Source of the DNA: Stutzerimonas stutzeri
GTDB lineage: Bacteria > Pseudomonadota > Gammaproteobacteria > Pseudomonadales > Pseudomonadaceae
Assembly: GCF_024448985.1 (NCBI RefSeq)
Contig: NZ_JAMOII010000019.1
Span: 1-64,000, forward strand
Length of the DNA stretch: 64,000 nt
Direction: 5' to 3'
A program made the position numbers and the translations under genes. The notes beneath the pieces are model-generated. The model was not told the DNA's origin and made no database searches. It saw only the letters and a list, made by a program, of their open reading frames with translations. This document shows positions 29,204 through 37,288 of the stretch, piece by piece (positions within the stretch are counted from its first letter, which is position 1; every line of letters starts with the position of its first letter).

Positions 29204-30766
29204 GTGAATGCCCTCGCTGAGTTGCCTAGCCCTGTCATGAACACCCGTACCAAGACGCTTCACCCCTCGCTGAAGGCCGGGTTGCGCTGGCTGGTCTGGC
29301 TCACTTTCAATGCCTTCGCGCTGTATCTAGTCGTGGCGCTCTATGCCCAGGGGCAAATGGCATTCGCGCTGCTCGGCCTGGTCGTTACCGGGCTGGCCAG
29401 CTACGTCTTCATCAACCGGCGTACCTATGCCCACCGCTACATCTACCCGGCGGTGGCGGGCATGCTGGTGTTCGTCATCTTTCCGTTGCTGTACACGGTG
29501 GGTATCGGCTTCACCAATTACAGTGGCAGCAACTTGCTTAGCCAGGAACAGGTGCAGCAGTACCATCTGAATCAAACCTTCCTCGCTGGCGACCGTTACC
29601 GATTCAGCCTGCACACGAGCCCGGACGGCGAGCGTTTGCGAGTCGACAAAGGTGAGCAGGGTGTGTTCGTCAGCGAGCCGCTGACGGGCGAGCCGAATGC
29701 CGAGGAGCCGCTGGCGATGCAGCGGGCCGAAGAGGTCACCGACCTTGGCGAGGCACTGCCGTTGCGCGACGTTATCCAGCGCCGTGATCAATTGCAGCAG
29801 CGGGTAATGCGCGGCCCAGACGGACATCTGCTGCGTCTTTATGGCCTGCGCGAAGTCGCGGCGGTGGAGCCGCTCTACCGCGAGGGCGAAGACGGTGTGC
29901 TGATCAACAACCAGACCGATGAGCGCCTGACGCCAGACCTAGATATCGGTTTCTATGTCGACAGCGCCGGCAAGGCACTGGCTCCGGGCTTCACCGTGTT
30001 TGCCGGTTTCGAAAACTTCTCCAAGGTACTGACCGACCCGAGCATTCGTGAGCCCTTTCTGCAGATATTCGTTTGGACGGTGTGCTTCGCTGCGCTGACG
30101 GTGGTGTTCACGCTGGCTGTGGGCTTGGTTCTGGCGAACCTGCTGCAATGGGACATGGTGCGTGGCAAGCCGTTCTACCGTGTCATGCTGATCCTGCCGT
30201 ATGCGATACCGGCATTCATCTCGATTCTGGTGTTCCGCGGGCTGTTCAATCAGAACTTCGGTGAGATCAATCTACTACTCGACAGCTTGTTCGGCATCCG
30301 CCCGGACTGGTTCAGCGACCCGGCACTGGCGCGCAGCATGATCCTGATCGTCAACACCTGGCTCGGTTACCCCTACATGCTGCTGCTGTGCATGGGGCTG
30401 CTGCAGGCAATTCCGCGCGATCTCTACGAAGCCTCGGCGATGGATGGCGCAACGCCGCTGGACAACTTGCTGAAGATCACCCTGCCGCTACTGATCAAGC
30501 CGTTGGCACCGCTGCTGATCGCGAGCTTCGCCTTCAATTTCAACAATTTCGTGCTGATCACGCTGCTTACGCGTGGCGGGCCGGACATCATCGGCGCGAC
30601 CACGCCGGCCGGGACCACCGACCTGCTGGTCAGCTACACCTATCGCATCGCCTTCCAGGATTCGGGGCAGAACTTTGCCTTGGCCGCAGCCATCGCCACG
30701 ATGATCTTCATCGTTGTCGGCGCCATGGCCTGGCTGAATCTGAAACTCTCGAAAGTGAAAGTATGA
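29204..30766 (+). CDS. malF: Maltose transporter permease MalF
   Basis: A 520-residue inner-membrane protein (E. coli MalF has 514). It has the extra N-terminal spans and the large periplasmic P2 loop between about residues 115 and 270, then the permease core. The EAA loop that docks on MalK is EASAMDGATPLDNLLKITLPLL. I chose the GTG at 29204 because AAAGGT precedes it at good spacing; the ATG at 29237 lacks a ribosome site. It is 62 bp after malE. Confidence 0.95.
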   Translation: MNALAELPSPVMNTRTKTLHPSLKAGLRWLVWLTFNAFALYLVVALYAQGQMAFALLGLVVTGLASYVFINRRTYAHRYIYPAVAGMLVFVIFPLLYTVGIGFTNYSGSNLLSQEQVQQYHLNQTFLAGDRYRFSLHTSPDGERLRVDKGEQGVFVSEPLTGEPNAEEPLAMQRAEEVTDLGEALPLRDVIQRRDQLQQRVMRGPDGHLLRLYGLREVAAVEPLYREGEDGVLINNQTDERLTPDLDIGFYVDSAGKALAPGFTVFAGFENFSKVLTDPSIREPFLQIFVWTVCFAALTVVFTLAVGLVLANLLQWDMVRGKPFYRVMLILPYAIPAFISILVFRGLFNQNFGEINLLLDSLFGIRPDWFSDPALARSMILIVNTWLGYPYMLLLCMGLLQAIPRDLYEASAMDGATPLDNLLKITLPLLIKPLAPLLIASFAFNFNNFVLITLLTRGGPDIIGATTPAGTTDLLVSYTYRIAFQDSGQNFALAAAIATMIFIVVGAMAWLNLKLSKVKV

Positions 30767-30960
30767 AAGTTCGCAAAAACGCTCTCGCCTACTGCAGCCG
30801 CCTCCACGTGTCCGCTGCTGACGTTGCGCCACGCAGAAAACGGCGTCTTTTGGAATTGCCAAACTCCCCCGTTTTTTGCGTAACGCGCCTTGCCGCGAAC
30901 TCGTCGAGACAACCTCGCGACGGCGCTCGCAGTTTTCGCAAACTTTAAGGAGACCCGGAC
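30767..30960. repeat. 194-bp malF-malG spacer with nested inverted repeats, possible MITE remnant
   Basis: The outer ends are imperfectly inverted (AAAGTTCGCAAAAAC near 30769 against GTTTTCGCAAACTTT near 30933), and CGCAGAAAACGG (from about 30832) pairs with CCGTTTTTTGCG (from about 30869). The core ACGGCGTCTTTTGGAATTGC and following CCAAACT resemble the interior of the two terminal-repeat elements elsewhere in this window. No gene is seen. Such a spacer inside a transporter operon is unusual. Confidence 0.5.
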
Positions 30961-31851
30961 ATGGCCATGGTTCAACCTAAATCCGTCAAGTACCGCCTCT
31001 GGCTGACGCACGCTGCGTTGCTCGGCTTTATCGCGCTGATCGTGTTCCCGCTGCTGATGGTGGTGTCGATCTCGTTCCGTGAAGGCAACTTCGCCACCGG
31101 CAGCCTGTTTCCGGACAACCCGACGCTCGAGCATTGGTCACTGGCGCTGGGCATCCCCTACACACACGCAGACGGTACGGTGACCAACCCGCCGTTCCCT
31201 GTGCTGTTGTGGCTGTGGAATTCGGTGAAAATCGCGCTGATCAGCTCGGTGCTGATCCTCATGCTCTCGACTACCAGTGCCTATGCTTTTGCCCGCATGC
31301 GCTTCAGCGGCAAGGCGCCGATTCTCAAGGGCATGTTGATTTTCCAGATGTTTCCGCCGGTACTGTCGCTGGTGGCCATTTATGCGTTGTTCGATCAGCT
31401 CGGCCAGCACGTCAGCTGGCTCGGGGTGAATAGCCACGGCGCGGTGATCGTCGCTTCGCTGGGCGGCATGGCGCTGCACATCTGGACCATCAAGGGTTAC
31501 TTCGAAAGCATCGATGGCTCGCTGGAAGAGGCGGCCATCGTGGATGGCGCGACGACCTGGCAGGCGTTCTTCCATATCCTTCTGCCTATGAGCGTGCCGA
31601 TTCTCGCGGTGGTGTTCATCCTCTCGTTCATCACCAGCGTGACCGAATACCCGATCGCCTCGGTGCTGCTGATGGATGTGGACAAGCTGACCCTGGCCGT
31701 TGGTGCGCAGCAGTATCTGTATCCGCAGAACTACCTATGGGGCGACTTCGCCGCAGCGGCCGTGCTGTCCGGGCTGCCGATCACTGCAGTATTCCTTTAT
31801 TGCCAGAAGTGGATCGTTGGTGGGCTGACGGCAGGCGGAGTGAAGGGTTAG
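30961..31851 (+). CDS. malG: Maltose transporter permease MalG
   Basis: A 296-residue protein, the same length as E. coli MalG, with six membrane spans. The MalK-docking EAA loop is [21 protein letters not shown]. With MalF it forms the pore of the maltodextrin importer. AAGGAG precedes the ATG at 30961. It is separated from malF by a 194-bp repeat-like spacer, and malT starts 50 bp after its stop. Confidence 0.97.
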   Translation: MAMVQPKSVKYRLWLTHAALLGFIALIVFPLLMVVSISFREGNFATGSLFPDNPTLEHWSLALGIPYTHADGTVTNPPFPVLLWLWNSVKIALISSVLILMLSTTSAYAFARMRFSGKAPILKGMLIFQMFPPVLSLVAIYALFDQLGQHVSWLGVNSHGAVIVASLGGMALHIWTIKGYFESIDGSLEEAAIVDGATTWQAFFHILLPMSVPILAVVFILSFITSVTEYPIASVLLMDVDKLTLAVGAQQYLYPQNYLWGDFAAAAVLSGLPITAVFLYCQKWIVGGLTAGGVKG

Positions 31852-31901
31852 GATCCGTTCCGTTTAAGCGCGCAACAGTGAACGGAATCGAGGGAGACGA
31901 T

Positions 31902-34646
31902 ATGAACGCCGCAATGCCTGCTCCGCTGCCACTGATACCCGCAAAAATGAAGATGCCGCCGATGCCGCGCGGGCTGCTGGTGCGGCCAAGGCTGGATGAG
32001 TGGTTGCAGCGCCTGGGCGAGGTGCGTCTGGCGGTGTTGCAGGCGCCCAGCGGGTTCGGCAAAACCACCCTGGCCTGTCAGTGGGCGGGCAGCTTCGATG
32101 GACGCGTCGCCTGGCTGCAGCTGCACCCCGGCGACAACGATCCGCTGCAGCTCGGCCGTTATCTGCTGCACGTGTTCGATGCGCAGCTGGAACACGGCTG
32201 CCCGCGCAGCCTGCTGTTGGCCGAGCAGGGCAGGGAAGTCTTCGACACCCTGCTCACGCACCTGCTGGCTGAACTGCCGGGCGAGCATGAGCCCTTGCTG
32301 CTGGTGCTGGACGACTTCGAAGTGCTGCACAACGCCGAAGTCATCGCAGCCCTGCGATTCTTTCTGCGCAACATGCCGGCGTGGATAACGCTGCTGGTGT
32401 GCAGCCGCGGTCTGCCCGAACTGGGCGTGGCCGATCTGCGGGTGAAACATCAGCTGCTCATCGTGGATGTGCAGCATCTTGCGTTCGAGACCGACGAGGT
32501 AGAAGCGCTGCTTGGGTTGGGCTTGCCGGTGACGGTCAACCGGGAGCAGGTCGAGCGGCTCAATCGGCGCATCGGCGGTTGGCCCTGCGCGCTGCAACTG
32601 GCGCTACAGGAAGTGCAGACCGGACGCGGCATGGACCTGTTTCTGGAAAATCTGCAGCTCGGGCATCCCTATATTCGTGACTACATGCGCGAGCAGGTGA
32701 TGGATCGACTGGGCGTGTCGACGCTCGATTTTCTCCAGGCCACCTGCCTGCTGGAGCGCTTTAATGCGCCCTTGGCCAATCACCTTACTCAGAACAACAA
32801 TGCCCGGGACATGCTCGAGCAGTTGGACCGCGGCGGCCTGTTCTTGCTGCCGCAGGATGGTCTGCGGCAGTGGTACGCCTATCACCCGCTATTCGCGACC
32901 TTCCTCCAGGGCGAATTGCGCACTCACCAGCCGCAGCGCATGTCGGAGCTGCATTTGCGCGCTGCCGAAGCGCTGATGGCCGAGAGCCTGCCGGAAGAGG
33001 CGGCGCGCCATGCGGTACAGGCCGGTTGTCCTGTGCGGGTTGGCGAGGTGCTGGAACGCCATGGCCGGCAGTTCTACCGCCTGGGGCGGTTGGGGCTGCT
33101 TCAGCAGTGCCTGGAAACCCTGCCGGAGCAGGTCATCGCCGGCTCGCCCTTGTTCACATTGCTACAGGCCTGGGTGTCGCAGAATTCATATCAGTTCGAT
33201 CAGGTCGAACGCTGGTTCAAGGCCGGCGAGCAGACCTTGCAACACAGCTGCACGGAAGAAGACTGGGCGCGCATCGTTGGCGAATTCAATGCCGTGCGTG
33301 CGCAGGTGGCGATGAACCGTGGCGATGAGCAACAGGCCATCGCCCTGGCCCGTGAAGCGCTGGCGTGCGAGCCGTTGATCATGCGCACGTCCAAGGTGGC
33401 GGCGCTGTCGGGCCTGGCCGAGGCGCATTTCGTTCAGGGGCTGCTACCCCAGGCGCAAAAACAGTACGAAGAAGCCGAACGCCGTGCGCGGGAAATTCGG
33501 GCCTCGCATCTGGTGGTGTGGAACCTCGGTCAGCTCTCGGAGATCGCCATCGCCCAGGGCTATCTGCAGAAGGCCTATTCGCTGCAGGAACGAGCGATCC
33601 AGTACGTCGAGCAGGCCGAACTCCAGGCCACGCCGATCATGGAATTCATCTACCGCGTGCGCGGCCAGGTGTTGCTCGAATGGCATCATCTGGACGCGGC
33701 GGAGCAGTGCGCCCTGCAGGGTATCCAAATCCTCGAAGACGTCGGTGACCGTTGGCTCATGCAGTGTTATGCGCTGCTGGCCGGCGTTGCTCATGCGCGC
33801 GGCCAGCAGAGCGCGTGCGCCGATTACATCGGCAAGATTCAGAGCATGCTCGCCAACGACAACTACCACATCGACTGGCTGGCCAACGCGCACGCGGTGA
33901 TGCTCAGCTACTGGGATTCGACCCAGGACAAAACCGCCATCCAGCAATGGTTGCTCACCGCACCGGCGCTACAGCGCGGGCTCAATCACTTCGCCCAGTA
34001 CAACGGTCGCAACCACGCGCGTGCCTACCTGTCACTGAAGCAGCCGGACAGGGCGCTGCCGATACTCAGGCAGCTGCAGGTCGATGCCGAACAGCACGGT
34101 CTGGTCATGGACCTGAACCGCAATCACATCCTGCTGGCCCAGCTGCACTGGCTGCGCGAGGAGCGTCAGCAGGCGCTGGATCATCTGCAGCAAGCGTTGA
34201 CACTGGCCAGCAGCACCGGAGCCATCGGTAGCTTCCTGCGCATCGGCAAGCTGATCATCGCCATGCTCAAGGCGTTGCAACACGAGCGCCAGCTCGATGA
34301 GCTCGAAGCCCAGCGCGCGGACCGGTTGATCCAACTCGCCCAGCAGCAGCGCGATTTCAGCCGGGCGATCCGCATCACGCTCGACGAGGCGGTGATTCAG
34401 GACATCATCAATCGCCCGGACGTGCCTGAACTGATCCGTCATTCGCCGCTGACCCGCCGCGAATGGCAGGTGCTGAGCCTTATCCACGCCGGGCAGTCCA
34501 ACGAGCAGATCGCCGAACATCTCAACGTGGCGCCGACCACCATCAAGACGCACATCCGCAGCCTCTACCAGAAACTCAACATCACCCACCGTAACGAGGC
34601 CGTGCAGCTGGCGCGCAGTCTGCTGAGCAAAATCCAGGGCGATTAG
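31902..34646 (+). CDS. malT: Maltose regulon activator MalT
   Basis: A 914-residue STAND-type regulator (E. coli MalT has 901). Walker A is APSGFGKT at residues 48-55, and a Walker B-like strand (LLLVLDDFE) follows at about 130. A long helical superhelix carries the maltotriose sensor, and the C-terminal LuxR-type helix-turn-helix is LTRREWQVLSLIHAGQSNEQ through VAPTTIKTHIRSLYQKLNI. Active MalT binds ATP and maltotriose and activates mal promoters. The start at 31902 follows GAGGGAGA; the open frame upstream overlaps malG. Its TAG stop is contributed by the terminal repeat of a mobile element. Confidence 0.95.
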   Translation: MNAAMPAPLPLIPAKMKMPPMPRGLLVRPRLDEWLQRLGEVRLAVLQAPSGFGKTTLACQWAGSFDGRVAWLQLHPGDNDPLQLGRYLLHVFDAQLEHGCPRSLLLAEQGREVFDTLLTHLLAELPGEHEPLLLVLDDFEVLHNAEVIAALRFFLRNMPAWITLLVCSRGLPELGVADLRVKHQLLIVDVQHLAFETDEVEALLGLGLPVTVNREQVERLNRRIGGWPCALQLALQEVQTGRGMDLFLENLQLGHPYIRDYMREQVMDRLGVSTLDFLQATCLLERFNAPLANHLTQNNNARDMLEQLDRGGLFLLPQDGLRQWYAYHPLFATFLQGELRTHQPQRMSELHLRAAEALMAESLPEEAARHAVQAGCPVRVGEVLERHGRQFYRLGRLGLLQQCLETLPEQVIAGSPLFTLLQAWVSQNSYQFDQVERWFKAGEQTLQHSCTEEDWARIVGEFNAVRAQVAMNRGDEQQAIALAREALACEPLIMRTSKVAALSGLAEAHFVQGLLPQAQKQYEEAERRAREIRASHLVVWNLGQLSEIAIAQGYLQKAYSLQERAIQYVEQAELQATPIMEFIYRVRGQVLLEWHHLDAAEQCALQGIQILEDVGDRWLMQCYALLAGVAHARGQQSACADYIGKIQSMLANDNYHIDWLANAHAVMLSYWDSTQDKTAIQQWLLTAPALQRGLNHFAQYNGRNHARAYLSLKQPDRALPILRQLQVDAEQHGLVMDLNRNHILLAQLHWLREERQQALDHLQQALTLASSTGAIGSFLRIGKLIIAMLKALQHERQLDELEAQRADRLIQLAQQQRDFSRAIRITLDEAVIQDIINRPDVPELIRHSPLTRREWQVLSLIHAGQSNEQIAEHLNVAPTTIKTHIRSLYQKLNITHRNEAVQLARSLLSKIQGD

Positions 34647-34990
34647 GGTCTGTTGCCGTTTCGTACGCGGCCGCGCCGGAGCCTGTTTTTGCGCGAGACA
34701 TGGCCGCGCCCGCTCCCGGCGGGCTTGCGGCATTCACTCCATCCATGGAGATTGCACGAGGAGTGGAGTTTGGCTATTCCACTTGAGCGATGAGAAACGC
34801 CGCATCGCGCAAAAACAGGCCCCGCCCGAAGGATTGCGCGGCAAGTGGCGCCATGCGGCGTTGCGGGACTTGGCTGGGGAACGACGCGGCCGGCCAGGCC
34901 ATTCTGCGTCCCGCGCCTTGCGGAACGCCGCCCGGCCTGGCGCCATTTGGCGCAGCAACGCGGCTCGCGACGAAACGGCAACAGACCCTA
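34644..34990. mobile_element. MITE-like element with 20-bp terminal inverted repeats (copy A)
   Basis: The left end TAGGGTCTGTTGCCGTTTCG (34644-34663) is matched exactly in reverse at 34971-34990. The 347-bp body is rich in internal palindromes and has no transposase. The first TAG is the malT stop codon. The ends match copy B at 41648-41915, and the inner right end of A is similar to the inner left end of B. It fills most of the 424-bp malT-maa gap. Confidence 0.85.
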
Positions 34991-35070
34991 GCGCAGGCCT
35001 CGTTGCGAGCGATTGCGCATCCGTCCGGTCCAGGGACGGATGCATACCTTCCCATCGTTGGAGCTCGACC

Positions 35071-35619
35071 ATGCCCATGACCGAAAAACAGAAGATGCTC
35101 GCTGGCGAGTTGTATCAGCCGGGCGATGCGGAGCTGCAAGCTGACCAGGCCGCGGCCAAAGCCTGGATGGTGCGTTACAACGCCGCACTCGGCGAAACCG
35201 CCTCAGTTCGTCGGGCCATGCTGGGCGAGCTGTTTGGCAGCGTCGGCGAAGGGGCGGTGATACGGCCGCCGTTTCACTGCGATTACGGCTACAACATTCA
35301 TTTGGGCGAAGGGGTATTTCTGAATTTCAACTGCGTGATTCTGGATGTGGTCGAGGTGCGTATCGGCGCCGGCACGCAGATCGGGCCGGCCGTGCAAATC
35401 TACTCGGCAGATCATCCGCGCGGTGCCGAGCAACGCCGCAGCGGCTTGGAGTTTGGGCGTCCGGTGATCATCGGGCAAAACGTGTGGATCGGCGGCGGCG
35501 CGATCATCCTGCCGGGCGTGACCATCGGCGATGATGCCTTGATCGGGGCGGGCAGCGTGGTGACTCGAGACGTAGCGGCGGGGACGACCGTGGTCGGTAA
35601 TCCGGCGCGCAGCCGCTAG
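35071..35619 (+). CDS. maa: Maltose/sugar O-acetyltransferase
   Basis: A 182-residue protein starting MPMTEKQKMLAGELYQPGDAEL, very like E. coli Maa. The N-terminal mac domain is followed by left-handed beta-helix hexapeptide repeats (VIIGQNVWIGGGAIILPGVT, IGDDALIGAGSVV); the catalytic His is in YSADHPRG. It transfers acetyl from acetyl-CoA to maltose, glucose or similar sugars, perhaps to detoxify excess sugar. The start at 35071 follows GGAG. Its place in the mal locus supports the assignment over galactoside acetyltransferase. Confidence 0.9.
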   Translation: MPMTEKQKMLAGELYQPGDAELQADQAAAKAWMVRYNAALGETASVRRAMLGELFGSVGEGAVIRPPFHCDYGYNIHLGEGVFLNFNCVILDVVEVRIGAGTQIGPAVQIYSADHPRGAEQRRSGLEFGRPVIIGQNVWIGGGAIILPGVTIGDDALIGAGSVVTRDVAAGTTVVGNPARSR

Positions 35620-35626
35620 GAAAGAG

Positions 35627-35658
35627 AAAAGGGCAGCCATTTGCGTGGATGGCTGCCC
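35627..35658 (-). terminator. Intrinsic terminator of the curlin-repeat gene
   Basis: On the minus strand a 10-bp stem GGGCAGCCAT/ATGGCTGCCC with an eight-base loop is followed by TTTTCTCTTTCC, ten bases after the curlin-like gene stop. Confidence 0.85.
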
Positions 35659-35667
35659 GGTACCGCC

Positions 35668-36948
35668 TTACTGCTGGGTCACGATGGCCATATTGCCCGA
35701 GCCCATCTGCGACACGATCGCAGAGTTACCCATGCCGCTCTGATCGAGAATCGCCTGATTGGCGGTGCCGCCTTGCAGTACTTGAGCCAGATGACCTTCG
35801 CCGGTCTGCATCAGGCTGACCTCGTTGTCCGAACCGTAGATCTGCTGGATATCGGCCACGTTGAGGTCGCCGTCCTGCAGCACGTCCACGCGGTTGTTAT
35901 CGCCATAGCTCGAACCGTTCAGCTCGTTGCCACTGCCGCGTTGCTCAGCGGTGAGCAAGTTGTCGGAACCGTCCTGAGCGAAGTCGATCAGGTGATCCGT
36001 GCCTTGCTGAGTGAGATAAGCCTCGTTGTACTGGCCGGTTTGCTGCAGCGAGGCAGTCTGGAAGCTGCCATCGAGCTGGTCGACGGTCATGTAGTTGTTT
36101 TCGCCGGTCTGCTCGGTGCTGGCGTTGTTGCTGTCGCCAGCCTGGAAAATGTCGGCGCTGTTCGATGTACCGTCCTGGTAGATCGAGGCAGTTTGCAGCG
36201 AGCCGCTCTGGTCGATGTAGGCCTCGTTCATCAGACCTTGCGATTGAACGCTGGCGCTATGTTCCGAGCCTTCCTGCATCACCGATGCGGTCTGCATATC
36301 GCCTTGTTGGACGACCTCAGCGCTAGAGTCGAAGGCATTCACCTGATACACGGTCGCATCGTTGCCATTGCCTTGCTGATCGACGAAGCCGTCATTGCGG
36401 GCGCCGCCCTCCTGCCACACCAGCGAGACGTTGCCGTTGCCGATTTGCAGCTGCTCGGACAGGCTCGATTCAGTGTTGCTCTGGATGGTTTCGGCGAAGT
36501 TGTCGTTACCGTCCTGCTCGGTCACGGCTGTGCTCAGATTGGCGGAGGTCTGCTCGGTGATTGCGGTGTTAAAGCTCCCTTCCTGGTACTGACGTGCGCT
36601 GGCACCAAAGGTGTTGGTCTGGACAATGCTCGCGTCGTGGTTGTCCCCGGTCTGCAACTGGACCGCTTCGCTCTGGTCGGTGGAGTTCTGCACGATGTCG
36701 GCGAAGTTCAGGTCGCCTGTTTGGGTCTGGACGGCATCCGACATCGTCGCCTGGTCCTGTGTGACCGTTCCATCATTGTTCGCGCCGATCTGCGATTGAT
36801 AAGACAGGTTGTCTTGGCCGCCAGTCTGGGTCACCTCCGCGATGTTGTCGGCACCCGACTGGTTTTGCTCTGCGCTGTTTTCGGCGGCATAAGCCTGGGT
36901 GGCGAGGATCGCGATGATGGCGGCTGCGAGGGGCTTGCACTTGAACAT
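35668..36948 (-). CDS. Exported curlin-repeat (CsgA/CsgB-like) protein
   Basis: A 426-residue protein with signal MFKCKPLAAAIIAILATQAYA and then about 400 residues made almost entirely of short Q/N/G-rich repeats of the form G-x-x-N-x-A-x-x-x-Q (for example GSGNMAIVTQQ, GDLNFADIVQ), the curlin pattern that stacks into beta-helical amyloid. It is roughly three times as long as CsgA. No csgB, csgE, csgF or csgG homologue and no Fap cluster lies in the window, so its export route is unknown. It has its own GGAGAG ribosome site and a strong terminator, so it is a single-gene unit. Function is unproven; adhesion or matrix formation is likely. Confidence 0.82.
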   Translation of the reverse strand: MFKCKPLAAAIIAILATQAYAAENSAEQNQSGADNIAEVTQTGGQDNLSYQSQIGANNDGTVTQDQATMSDAVQTQTGDLNFADIVQNSTDQSEAVQLQTGDNHDASIVQTNTFGASARQYQEGSFNTAITEQTSANLSTAVTEQDGNDNFAETIQSNTESSLSEQLQIGNGNVSLVWQEGGARNDGFVDQQGNGNDATVYQVNAFDSSAEVVQQGDMQTASVMQEGSEHSASVQSQGLMNEAYIDQSGSLQTASIYQDGTSNSADIFQAGDSNNASTEQTGENNYMTVDQLDGSFQTASLQQTGQYNEAYLTQQGTDHLIDFAQDGSDNLLTAEQRGSGNELNGSSYGDNNRVDVLQDGDLNVADIQQIYGSDNEVSLMQTGEGHLAQVLQGGTANQAILDQSGMGNSAIVSQMGSGNMAIVTQQ

Positions 36949-37181
36949 TTCGTCTCTCCATGGGTTTGGGGATGCGTGTCGCTCCTGGCTGGTGCGGCGG
37001 CGCAGGGAGTGCTGGGCGCGGCAGCTACTACGGGGTCAGTCCTGGAACTGCACTGATCCTATAAGCCGCTCGTGACAGATAAGTGTCGATTCGCTTGTTT
37101 GTCGACGGTTTTATGACGAAATATTCGGAGCGCTGATTCGATCGATCGTGACGAGTACTACGCCCCCTTTACGAAGCGTCT

Positions 37182-37226
37182 CTACGCCCGGGTCATACGC
37201 CTCGACAATCAATGCACGGGAGGATG
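37182..37226 (+). promoter_or_regulatory. Mal-type operator array for the alpha-glucosidase gene
   Basis: CTACGCCC (37182-37189), ATACGCCT 13 bp on (37195-37202) and CGGGAGGATG (37217-37226, +35). TAGAGT at 37247-37252 is a possible -10, putting the last box near -37. A further CTACGCCC lies at 37158. This is within the 340-bp gap 36949-37288, which holds no gene; its left part should carry the curlin-repeat promoter, but none was recognised. Confidence 0.75.
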
Positions 37227-37288
37227 TTGCGGCGGGTTGACGCACCTAGAGTGGCGGCGTGTTCCCCCAAACATCGAAGGTTGGTTGT

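Noticed and set aside
34783-35070. An N-terminal extension of the maa frame through the MITE-like element.
   Set aside because: The family start MTEKQKMLAGE with a ribosome site at 35071 is clear; the upstream frame is element DNA.
35641-37056. A 471-residue open frame opposite the curlin-repeat gene.
   Set aside because: The minus strand has a signal peptide, regular repeats, a ribosome site and a terminator; the plus frame merely mirrors the repeats.
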